Origin: Intrasporangiaceae bacterium | GTDB lineage: Bacteria; Actinomycetota; Actinomycetes; Actinomycetales; Dermatophilaceae | DNA length: 5,043 bases | Assembly: GCA_012518475.1 (NCBI GenBank) | Contig: JAAYSB010000183.1 | Span: forward strand, 1-5,043 | Reading direction: 5' to 3' | In this document: positions 1 through 5,043 of the stretch, in pieces | Numbering within the stretch: the stretch's first letter is position 1 | How the letters are laid out: each line of letters starts with the position of its first letter | Program-made: the position numbers and the translations under genes | The notes under the pieces: generated by a model | What the model saw: only the letters and a program-made list of their open reading frames with translations | The model's database searches: none | Told to the model about the DNA's origin: nothing

Positions 1-1
1 A

Positions 2-1696
2 GACCTCGTCGATCGGGTTGGTCAGCGGCGTGCGGGCGACGCCGTCCCGCTCGGCCTGGGCGGCGACAGCGAGCGCGACCGTCGCCGAGACGCGGCGCAG
101 GTCGTCCATGCCGGGCAGGAGCGAGGCGCCCGGGCGCCAGGCGTTGACGAGTCCGGCGAGCGCGGAGGCGGCCGCGGCGATCATCGACTCGGTGACCCGG
201 GAGGCCCGGCACGCGGCGACGCCGAGTCCGAGGCCGGGGAAGATGAGCGCGTTGTTCGACTGGGCGATCCGATATCGCACGCCTGCGTGGTCGACGTGGT
301 CGAACGGGCTGCCCGTCGCGATGAGGGCCTTGCCGTCGGTCCAGCGGATGAGGTTGGTCGGGGTGGCCTCGGCGCGGTTCGTCGGGTTCGACAGGGGGAA
401 GATGATCGGCCGCTCGGTGTGCTCGGCCATCTCGCGCACGAGCTCCTCGGTGAACGCGCCGCCCTTGGTCGAGGTGCCGAGGAGGATCGTCGGCCGGACG
501 TTGCGGATGACGTCGGCGAGGGTGATGTGGTCGCAGTCCGCGACGTCCCAGTCGGCGATGTCGTCGCGGGAGCGGGCCCACGGGCGCTGGAACTCGAGCA
601 GCTCGGGCTGGTCGTCGAGATAGAGGCCGTTGATGCCGATCGACCAGAAGCGGCTGTGGACGTCCTGGAGATCCGCGACCCGGCCGGAACGGAGCATCGT
701 GTCGCGGACGAGGGTGGCGATGCCGAGCCCTGCGGTGCCCGCGCCGAAGACGACGATCCGGTGCTCGTCGAGGTCCTGGCCGGTGATGTCGACGGCGGCG
801 AGCAGGGCCGCGAGGACGACGGCGGCGGTGCCCTGGATGTCGTCGTTGAAGGTGCAGTAGTCGTCGCGGTACCGGGCGAGCAGCCGGTGGGCGTTGGCGG
901 CCCCGAAGTCCTCCCAGTGCAGCATCGCGTTGGGGAAGAGCCGGTCGACGGTCCTGACGAAGTGCTCGAGGAACTCGTCGTAGCGCTCGCCGCGGACGCG
1001 GGCGTGCCGCTCGCCGAGATACATGTCCGAGCTGAGCAGGCCGAGGTTGTCGGTGCCGACGTCGAGGACGACCGGGATGACCCGGCGCGGGTGGATCCCG
1101 GCGGCGGCGGTATAGACGCTGAGCTTGCCGATGGCGATCTGGATGCCGCCGATGCCCTGGTCGCCGATGCCGAGGATGCCCTCGGAGTCGGTGACGACGA
1201 CGAGGTCGACCTCGTCCGCCGTGAGTCCGTAGTTGAGGAGTGACTTCTCGACCATCTCGGGGTGGTCGATGGAGAGGAACACCCCACGCGGACGGTTGTA
1301 CTCGTGGCTGAACCGCTCGATCGCCTCCCCGATGGTCGGGGTGTAGATGATCGGCAGCATCTCCTCGAGGTGGTCGGTGAGCACCCGATAGAAGAGGGTC
1401 TCGTTGCGGTCGCGCAGCTGGGCGAGGTGGAGATACTTCGCCAGCGGCGTGTTCGCGCGGCGGAACTGCTCATAGGTGCGCTTGGTCTGGTTCTCCAGGG
1501 TCGTCACCCCGGTGGGGGTGAGCCCGACGAGACCGAGGGCCTCACGCTGCTCGAGCGTGAACGCCGTGCCCCGGTTGGTCATCGGGTTCGAGAGCACCGC
1601 CCGGCCGCGGGCGCGGATCCGCAGGGGTGCCATGGCACGGGTGCTGTCCTGGTCGAAGTCGCGCTTGCTCGGCTCGCCGGCGACGTGCTTGTGCAT
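2..1696 (-). CDS. NAD-dependent malic enzyme, large form (3' end cut by window)
   Basis: This enzyme oxidatively decarboxylates L-malate to pyruvate and CO2 with reduction of NAD(P)+, in the cytosol, linking the TCA cycle to pyruvate. The minus-strand frame is open for 565 codons to the left edge. Visible motifs (numbered from ATG 1696) are: NETLFYRVL near 98-106; IIYTPTIGEA with the catalytic Tyr118; GIGDQGIGG at 176-184; IGKLS with the catalytic Lys191; WEDF with metal ligands Glu262/Asp263; FNDDIQGTA with Asp285/286; the dinucleotide fingerprint GAGTAGLG (318-325); PLSNPTNRAEATP; and FPGLGLG. Alignment from memory to the 565-residue E. coli SfcA/MaeA suggests 20-30 C-terminal residues are missing. 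The start is uncertain: ATG 1696 has only a poorly spaced GAGG, and ATG 1633 (Met22) would still leave a complete core. The related malolactic enzyme family cannot be excluded from motifs alone. The gene is divergent from the next gene, and a palindromic repeat lies 24 bp upstream of its start. Confidence 0.95.
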   Translation of the reverse strand, partial: MHKHVAGEPSKRDFDQDSTRAMAPLRIRARGRAVLSNPMTNRGTAFTLEQREALGLVGLTPTGVTTLENQTKRTYEQFRRANTPLAKYLHLAQLRDRNETLFYRVLTDHLEEMLPIIYTPTIGEAIERFSHEYNRPRGVFLSIDHPEMVEKSLLNYGLTADEVDLVVVTDSEGILGIGDQGIGGIQIAIGKLSVYTAAAGIHPRRVIPVVLDVGTDNLGLLSSDMYLGERHARVRGERYDEFLEHFVRTVDRLFPNAMLHWEDFGAANAHRLLARYRDDYCTFNDDIQGTAAVVLAALLAAVDITGQDLDEHRIVVFGAGTAGLGIATLVRDTMLRSGRVADLQDVHSRFWSIGINGLYLDDQPELLEFQRPWARSRDDIADWDVADCDHITLADVIRNVRPTILLGTSTKGGAFTEELVREMAEHTERPIIFPLSNPTNRAEATPTNLIRWTDGKALIATGSPFDHVDHAGVRYRIAQSNNALIFPGLGLGVAACRASRVTESMIAAAASALAGLVNAWRPGASLLPGMDDLRRVSATVALAVAAQAERDGVARTPLTNPIDEV

Positions 1697-1720
1697 TGCC
1701 TCAGTCTTGCACCTGTCGCG

Positions 1721-1766
1721 GGTGGAGGTGCGAGGCGACGCAGTTGTGTCGTCGGTGACCTCCACC
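1721..1766. repeat. 46-bp palindromic intergenic repeat, copy A
   Basis: The outer arms GGTGGAGGT (1721-1729) and ACCTCCACC (1758-1766) are perfect inverted complements. After a 4x4 internal loop, an inner stem forms between 1734-1742 and 1745-1753, around a 2-nt tip. Copy A is 24 bp upstream of the malic enzyme ATG, so it probably lies in that gene's leader or promoter. Together with 14 bp of right flank it matches copy B at 58 of 60 positions, with a 74-bp period. No T-run follows, so it is not a classical terminator. Confidence 0.9.
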
Positions 1767-1794
1767 CGTGGGGCGGGTCGCGACCTCTGCCGCC

Positions 1795-1840
1795 GGTGGA
1801 GGTGCGAGGCGTCGCAGTTGTGTCGTCGGTGACCTCCACC
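1795..1840. repeat. 46-bp palindromic intergenic repeat, copy B
   Basis: This copy differs from copy A by one base within the 46 bp (T instead of A at unit position 18, which breaks one inner base pair). The similarity extends 14 bp to the right, through 1854. The outer arms GGTGGAGGT and ACCTCCACC are intact. It sits 112 bp before the start of the plus-strand nuclease-like gene. The near identity of A and B suggests a recent tandem duplication or conversion. Confidence 0.9.
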
Positions 1841-1952
1841 CGTGGGACGGGTCGGGGGCTGTTGTCCACAATCACCCCCGCAGTCGGGGGTGTCGTCCCC
1901 AGCGGCGAATCGGTGCTCGTCATGTCCGGGGTCTCCTCGTCAGGCTCGAGGC
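1841..1952. other. Upstream region of the nuclease-like gene: DnaA-box-like site and GC hairpin
   Basis: This stretch between repeat B and the next start codon contains TTGTCCACA at 1862-1870, an exact match to the DnaA-box form common in high-GC actinobacteria. Just downstream is a hairpin, CACCCCC (1873-1879) pairing with GGGGGTG (1886-1892) around a 6-nt loop. I see no confident -10/-35 pair on either strand. A single box is not an origin, so its role is unknown. The hairpin has no T-tract. Confidence 0.45.
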
Positions 1953-2921
1953 ATGACCGATCGACTCTCCGCAGCCCGAGCCACCCGACGATGGCGGAAG
2001 ACCGCCCGACAGGGCCTCCTCGAGAAGTCCCACGACGGAGTCCTCAGCCGACGGGAGCTCGCGCACCTCGGCTGGGACTCCCACGCCATCGATCGGGAGG
2101 TGGAGGCGGGGCGCTGGAGGTGCCCTGGGCGACTGACGGTGGCACTGCATACCGCTCCACTGAGCTTTGAGGCGGAGTGTTGGCGGGCGGTGTTCGAGGT
2201 GGGCGAGGGAATCGCCCTCGTCGACGGGGTCACCTCGCTCCAGGTGGCGGGGCTCAAGCACTTCGAGGAACCGTTCATCCATGTGTCGGTGCCGCACACC
2301 GCCAAGGTGCCGGACGTCGGCGGCGTGGTCATCCACAAGATCCGCCACCGGCATGATTTCGAACGGTGGTCAAGGAGTGGGCTGCCGCGCACGGTCCCGC
2401 CGGTAGCCGCCATCCGGGCCGCACACTGGGCGGTCAGTGAGCGGCAGGCCGCCACCGTTCTCATGATGGGTGGCCAGCAGCGGCTCTACTCGCCCGCGTG
2501 GCTGGCCGAGACGCGGATCGTCATCCGAGGTCGCAACCGACGCAAGTTCATCGACGACATCATCAGGGCCGTCGAGGACGGGATCCAGGCCCTGGGTGAG
2601 TTCGACATCACTGAGCTGTGCCGCCGCCGTGGGCTGCCGCCACCGACGCACCAGATCCAGCGGCGGGGGCCGAACGGCCGCATCTATCTCGACATCGGGT
2701 GGGAGGACATCGGGCTGTTCCTCGAGATCGACGGGGCTGGGCACACCTGGGGCGTCAACACCTCTCACGACCACCTGCGGGCCAATGCCGTGACCCTGCA
2801 GAAGGGCACCGTGCTGCGGATGGACATCATCGGTGTCCGGCTCATGGGTGAGGAGTTCATGGATCAGGTGTGCGCGGCGCACGCCCTCCTGACCGCGCGC
2901 CGGAAGGGTGCGGTGGCCTAA
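1953..2921 (+). CDS. AbiEi-like winged-helix / DUF559 (Vsr-like nuclease fold) protein
   Basis: This is a 322-residue protein with no specific known substrate. Residues about 18-65 (GLLEKSHDGVLSRRELAHLG, then an RW-containing strand) resemble the winged-helix N-terminal domain found in AbiEi-type antitoxins and many actinobacterial DUF559 proteins. Residues about 240-305 look like a DUF559/Vsr-type PD-(D/E)XK-related domain: IYLDIGW with Asp247, LEIDGAGH with Glu258, Asp260 and His264, then a helix with Asp273/His274 and a VLRMD strand. The start at ATG 1953 is the first ATG; an in-frame GTG at 1842 would add 37 residues of non-coding-like composition. Only a weak AGG lies 8 nt upstream. The N-terminal codons use many CGA arginines, unlike the flanking genes, which fits an accessory gene. 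No partner toxin or antitoxin gene is adjacent. The nuclease activity is inferred from fold resemblance only. Confidence 0.8.
   Translation: MTDRLSAARATRRWRKTARQGLLEKSHDGVLSRRELAHLGWDSHAIDREVEAGRWRCPGRLTVALHTAPLSFEAECWRAVFEVGEGIALVDGVTSLQVAGLKHFEEPFIHVSVPHTAKVPDVGGVVIHKIRHRHDFERWSRSGLPRTVPPVAAIRAAHWAVSERQAATVLMMGGQQRLYSPAWLAETRIVIRGRNRRKFIDDIIRAVEDGIQALGEFDITELCRRRGLPPPTHQIQRRGPNGRIYLDIGWEDIGLFLEIDGAGHTWGVNTSHDHLRANAVTLQKGTVLRMDIIGVRLMGEEFMDQVCAAHALLTARRKGAVA
2918..2921. other. Tail-to-tail overlap of two stop codons
   Basis: The tetranucleotide CTAA carries TAA (2919-2921) for the plus-strand nuclease-like gene and, on the other strand, TAG (2920-2918) for the peptidase gene. There is no intergenic space for a terminator, so the two transcripts must run into each other's coding sequence or stop by Rho or collision. 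Confidence 0.9.
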
Positions 2922-3637
2922 CCGATCCCGAGCCCGGAAGCGATCGTCAGTCCGGCGACGACCGTGGCGAGGGCGATGGCGACGACGAAGCTCAGCGCCC
3001 AGACCGGACGCGGCAGCCAGGTCAGCTGGGCGAGGACCGCCGGGTCGCTGCCCCGATCACCCGGCCCGCCGACAGCCACGGCGGCGAGGTGGCGCCAGGC
3101 GCCGACGATGAGGACGATGCCGGCTCCGACAAGGACGTGGGTCTGCAGGGCGTCGTCACGCCACCACCACAGGGCGGCGGTGGCCGCCAGTGCCGCGACC
3201 ATGACGAGGAGAGTCAGGACCGAGCGGATGCGGATGAACGCCAGCGCGAGGAGCACGACGAGCGAGGTGATGAGCGGTGCTCCGTAGCCGTGCTCGGCCA
3301 GGACCACCATGACCGCACCGACGACAGCCGGCATCGGATAACCCGCCCAGGTCGTGATGATCCGGCCGGGGCCGCGTCGCTTGCCCACGGTGACGGCATG
3401 ACCGGACATGTCACCCCGGACGACGAATCCGGTGAACTGGCGGCCGACGAGCACCCCGACGAAGGCGTGCCCGAGCTCATGGACGAGGGTGATGGCGATC
3501 CGGAGCACCCGCCACAGCGGTCCGATGACGACGACGGCCAGCGCCAGGACCAGGGTCGCGACGAGAGGAGACCCCTCGAGCGGGATCGCCTCGGCCACCG
3601 GGCGCACCCGGTCGGCGATCTCGGTCGGCCAGTCCAT
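2918..3637 (-). CDS. M50B-type integral-membrane zinc metallopeptidase
   Basis: This is a 239-residue, very hydrophobic protein with about six or seven membrane segments (roughly 25-45, 47-63, 94-115, 118-136, 138-157, 165-182 and 211-233). HELGH at 53-57 is the HExxH zinc motif, with His53 and His57 as ligands and Glu54 catalytic, placed inside a membrane segment as in M50 peptidases. Asp198 in GSDPAVLAQLT, followed by LPRPVW, fits the third zinc ligand position of the M50B subgroup (SDxxxLAxxT...P..W). No PDZ domain is present and the length is normal for the subgroup. The start is ATG 3637, with AGGG 10 nt upstream. Members of the wider family cut within or near the membrane, but the substrate here is unknown. 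The gene converges on the nuclease-like gene, with overlapping stops. Copies C and D of the repeat lie upstream of it. Confidence 0.85.
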   Translation of the reverse strand: MDWPTEIADRVRPVAEAIPLEGSPLVATLVLALAVVVIGPLWRVLRIAITLVHELGHAFVGVLVGRQFTGFVVRGDMSGHAVTVGKRRGPGRIITTWAGYPMPAVVGAVMVVLAEHGYGAPLITSLVVLLALAFIRIRSVLTLLVMVAALAATAALWWWRDDALQTHVLVGAGIVLIVGAWRHLAAVAVGGPGDRGSDPAVLAQLTWLPRPVWALSFVVAIALATVVAGLTIASGLGIG

Positions 3638-3673
3638 CGCCCAGCGACCCTATCGCTCGCTTCCCCTCCGATG

Positions 3674-3719
3674 TGTGGAGGTGCGAGGCGTCGGTGCTGT
3701 GCCGTCGCATACCTCCAAT
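3674..3719. repeat. 46-bp palindromic intergenic repeat, copy C (diverged)
   Basis: This copy has the same length and spacing as A and B but only 36 of 46 positions match copy B. The outer arms TGGAGGT (3676-3682) and ACCTCCA (3711-3717) are retained. An alternative extension pairs GCGA (3683-3686) with TCGC (3705-3708), with a 2-nt bulge. The central part has drifted and several inner pairs are lost, so it is the weakest hairpin of the four. Confidence 0.8.
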
Positions 3720-3756
3720 CAGGGGAGAGGGGGAGGCCTCCGGTCTCCCACCACAT

Positions 3757-3804
3757 GAGTGGAGGTGCCCGACGTCGCAACTGCGACGCCGGACACCTCC
3801 ACTC
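3757..3804. repeat. 46-bp palindromic intergenic repeat, copy D (strongest hairpin; possible terminator)
   Basis: An 11-bp perfect stem, GAGTGGAGGTG (3757-3767) with CACCTCCACTC (3794-3804), encloses an inner dyad GTCGCA-ac-TGCGAC (3774-3787). With the bases in between, about 21 of 24 positions pair, interrupted only by A.C-type mismatches. The 46-bp unit is 3758-3803, matching copy B at 34 of 46 positions. It begins 26 bp beyond the stop codon of the minus-strand substrate-binding protein gene, so it could act as a terminator or mRNA 3'-end stabiliser despite having no T-run. Confidence 0.85.
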
Positions 3805-3829
3805 AGGGTGTGTTGCGGTGGGGCCGGAC

Positions 3830-4747
3830 TCAGAGCTGGGTGCTGAACGCGCCCGGGTTGGCCTCGAGCCACGCGGTGACGGCCTCGGCCTCCTGGCCCT
3901 CGCCGAACTCGTTGACCACCATGTCCTCGAGCGAGCCGTACTGGTCGTCGTCGAGCTGGATGCCCGCGATCAACTCGGCAGCCTCGGGGAATTCGTCGGC
4001 GAAGCCGTCCTTGCCGAGGAAGTGCAGCGACTCCGGCTCACCGAAGGCGCCCTGCGGGTCCTCGAGGTCGCGCATGTCGAAGGCGCTGTTGGCCCAGAAC
4101 GGACGCCACAGGGTCACGACGATCTCGTCCTCGTTCGTCGTCGCCCGCTCCAGCTCGGCGAGCATGGCCGGCGTCGAGGAGGTGACGAGGTCGAGGGTCA
4201 GGCCGTACTCCGGGATGACGGAGTTCTGCACGGCGCCGGTCAGGCCCGCACCGGCCTCGATCCCGATGATCTGGCCACCGAGCAGGTCGGAGTTGTCGTT
4301 GAGGTCCTCGATGGAGGTCAACGTCGAGTAGTCCGGGACGGCCAGGGTGAGGATCGCGCCGTCGTAGTACGCGCCGAGGCTGTCGATCCGGTCGCCGAAC
4401 TCCTCCATGAAGTCGGCGTGCGTCACCTCGGGCCAGGCCGAGGGGTACATGTCGAAGTCGCCACCGGCGAGTCCGGCGTACAGGACGCCGGGCTCGGTCA
4501 GCTCCTGCATCTCGACCGTGTAGCCGAGCTTCCCGAGCTGGTTCTCCAGGAGGTATGCGGTGCTCAGGCCGTCCGTCCAGGACGGGATGAAGCCGAGCAC
4601 GATGGTGCCGGAGACCTCACCGTTGGCGGCGTCTCCGTTGGCGGCGTCGGTGTCGCCGTCGCCGTTGCCGCAGCCGACAAGGCCGACGGCAACGAGGGAG
4701 GCGGCGCCGATGATGGCGCCGAGGCGAGTGGTTCGTCGCATGGTCAT
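3830..4747 (-). CDS. Glycine betaine/proline-type ABC transporter substrate-binding lipoprotein (OpuAC/ProX family)
   Basis: This 305-residue extracytoplasmic receptor captures quaternary-amine osmoprotectants (glycine betaine, proline betaine or choline) and delivers them to the membrane permease. It starts MTMRRTTR, followed by a hydrophobic segment and the lipobox LVGC (23-26), so Cys26 is the lipidated residue. A Gly/Asn/Asp linker (27-47) contains a duplicated DAANG. Family features are GFIPSWTDG (52-60, Trp57), DMYPSAWPEVTHADF (99-113, Trp105) and TLWRPFW (212-218, Trp214/Trp218). These tryptophans are candidates for the aromatic cage that binds the trimethylammonium group; which ones form it is inferred. 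ATG 4747 is chosen because GGAAGGA lies 9 nt upstream and the signal peptide is then N-terminal. The upstream in-frame GTG 4873 or ATG 4870 would bury the signal sequence. The gene follows the permease gene in the same operon. The exact solute cannot be told from sequence alone. Confidence 0.92.
   Translation of the reverse strand: MTMRRTTRLGAIIGAASLVAVGLVGCGNGDGDTDAANGDAANGEVSGTIVLGFIPSWTDGLSTAYLLENQLGKLGYTVEMQELTEPGVLYAGLAGGDFDMYPSAWPEVTHADFMEEFGDRIDSLGAYYDGAILTLAVPDYSTLTSIEDLNDNSDLLGGQIIGIEAGAGLTGAVQNSVIPEYGLTLDLVTSSTPAMLAELERATTNEDEIVVTLWRPFWANSAFDMRDLEDPQGAFGEPESLHFLGKDGFADEFPEAAELIAGIQLDDDQYGSLEDMVVNEFGEGQEAEAVTAWLEANPGAFSTQL
4620..4649 (-). repeat. 15-bp tandem duplication in the lipoprotein linker
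   Basis: Positions 4620-4634 and 4635-4649 are identical except for the last base. Each encodes DAANG (residues 34-38 and 39-43), just after the lipidated Cys26. The repeat lengthens the flexible tether between membrane anchor and binding domain and keeps the frame, so copy number may vary between strains. Confidence 0.75.
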
Positions 4748-4756
4748 GCGATGGTG

Positions 4757-4763
4757 TCCTTCC
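4757..4763 (-). promoter_or_regulatory. Shine-Dalgarno site deciding the lipoprotein start
   Basis: The minus strand reads GGAAGGA, ending 9 nt before ATG 4747. It is the best ribosome-binding site in the window and excludes the longer in-frame start options at 4870 and 4873, as does the position of the lipobox. Confidence 0.8.
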
Positions 4764-4814
4764 GGTTCTTGGGCCGGGCACTGGTGTGCCCGAACGGCTC
4801 GGTGCCGTCGCCCA

Positions 4815-4850
4815 TGGAGTTGGCTGTGGAGTTGGCTGTGGAGTTGGCTT
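4815..4850. repeat. Three 12-bp tandem repeats in the permease-lipoprotein spacer
   Basis: The unit TGGAGTTGGCTG occurs three times head to tail (4815-4826, 4827-4838, 4839-4850), with the last base of the third copy changed. It lies in the 122-bp spacer between the permease stop and the lipoprotein start. Read in the frame open on the minus strand it would give repeated SQLH. Because the unit is a multiple of three, expansion would not shift that frame. Function unknown. Confidence 0.85.
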
Positions 4851-4869
4851 CGTCGGTCGGCCTCACGCA

Positions 4870-5043
4870 TCACCCCTTCGTCAGTGCCGGGGTGCCGGCG
4901 GGGTCGTCGGTCTCGACCGAAGTGCGGGTCTGGGTCTTTCCGGCCGCGCCTCTGCGCGTGCGCATCGAACCGAGCAGGGAGTTGGGGTAGTTGCCGGGAT
5001 TGCCGAGCGCGGCCGTGACCCGGTCGAGGAAGATCGCGAGGAT
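4870..5043 (-). CDS. Glycine betaine/proline-type ABC transporter permease, C-terminal end (5' part outside window)
   Basis: The minus-strand frame entering from the right edge encodes 57 residues and ends at TGA (4872-4870). It opens ILAIFLDRVTAALG, matching the last membrane segment and the conserved LDR(I/V)T ending of ProW/OpuAB-type permeases. A 40-residue polar tail rich in Arg, Thr and Pro follows and is probably cytoplasmic. Together with the lipoprotein gene 122 bp downstream, this identifies the end of an osmoprotectant ABC operon. The ATPase gene is expected further right but is not visible. The identification rests on a short fragment plus context. Confidence 0.75.
   Translation of the reverse strand: MLAIFLDRVTAALGNPGNYPNSLLGSMRTRRGAAGKTQTRTSVETDDPAGTPALTKG

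Larger units (their letters stand above)
3638..3829. other. Spacer between peptidase and substrate-binding protein genes
   Basis: This 192-bp spacer lies between two co-oriented minus-strand genes and is mostly occupied by repeat copies C and D, which are 38 bp apart. The remaining bases include the AGGG ribosome-binding candidate for the peptidase gene (3648-3651, minus strand). I see no clear promoter hexamers and no additional gene. The hairpins probably separate the transporter operon from the peptidase gene. Confidence 0.6.

Noticed and set aside
287..1243. Plus-strand open frame, 318 codons, antisense to malic enzyme
   Set aside because: Its Val/Asp/Glu/Gly/Ala-rich composition mirrors GC-rich codons on the opposite strand, with no recognisable domain and full overlap with a real gene.
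181..1473. Long minus-strand open frame, 430 codons, overlapping malic enzyme
   Set aside because: Its product is almost only Ser, Arg, Thr, Pro and Ala, as expected of an out-of-frame reading of GC-rich DNA. The adjacent frame gives an unmistakable malic enzyme.
1862..1870. Replication origin
   Set aside because: Only one DnaA-box-like site is present, with no AT-rich unwinding region and no dnaA or dnaN neighbour.
1873..1892. Rho-independent terminator
   Set aside because: The hairpin has no following T-run on either strand and lies in a divergent promoter region rather than after a gene.
1842..1952. N-terminal extension of the nuclease-like protein from GTG 1842
   Set aside because: The extra 37 residues (Pro/Ser/Cys-rich) translate the hairpin and DnaA-box region, no ribosome-binding site precedes the GTG, and the domain start fits ATG 1953.
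1262..2170. Plus-strand open frame spanning the end of malic enzyme and the divergent spacer
   Set aside because: It reads through both palindromic repeats, giving a duplicated ARRRSCVVGDLHPWG-type peptide that is only the repeat translated. It also overlaps two better supported genes.
1721..3804. CRISPR array
   Set aside because: Only two pairs of palindromic units exist, 1.8 kb apart. Within pairs the spacing is 28 and 38 bp, but there is no run of regular repeat-spacer units and no cas gene.
2870..4990. 706-codon plus-strand open frame, the longest in the window
   Set aside because: It is antisense to the peptidase, lipoprotein and permease genes, is extremely rich in Asp, Gly, Arg and Val, and crosses repeats C and D. 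It is a high-GC shadow.

Overview
The window is high-GC DNA with dense coding and strongly GC-ending codons. It looks like an actinobacterium, most likely of the Micrococcales. That placement rests on composition and on the protein families present (a nuclease of the DUF559/Vsr-like type behind a winged-helix N-terminus, an M50B-type peptidase, an Asn/Gly-rich lipoprotein linker), not on a marker gene, so genus is not called.

Layout from left to right. (1) A large-type NAD-dependent malic enzyme on the minus strand fills positions 2-1696 and runs off the left edge; only about 20-30 C-terminal residues appear to be missing. (2) A 256-bp divergent spacer (1697-1952) holds two nearly identical 46-bp palindromic repeats, an exact TTGTCCACA box and a small GC hairpin. 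(3) A plus-strand gene (1953-2921) encodes a protein with an AbiEi-like winged-helix N-terminus and a DUF559/Vsr-like nuclease domain. (4) A minus-strand gene (2918-3637) encodes an integral-membrane M50B-type metallopeptidase; it converges on gene 3, and their stop codons overlap. (5) A 192-bp spacer (3638-3829) holds two more copies of the same palindromic repeat. (6) A minus-strand glycine betaine/proline-type ABC substrate-binding lipoprotein follows (3830-4747). (7) The last part is the C-terminal end of the cognate permease on the minus strand (4870-5043), with a 122-bp spacer containing three 12-bp tandem repeats.

Functionally, genes 6 and 7 are the downstream end of a compatible-solute (osmoprotectant) uptake operon whose ATPase gene presumably lies to the right. 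Malic enzyme is central metabolism. The nuclease-like gene and the peptidase form a convergent accessory pair with no obvious link to either neighbour. The most notable non-coding signal is the family of four 46-bp palindromes. They come in two pairs that bracket the accessory pair, keep identical length, and show base changes matched on both arms of the hairpin. No convincing new multi-gene system is visible.
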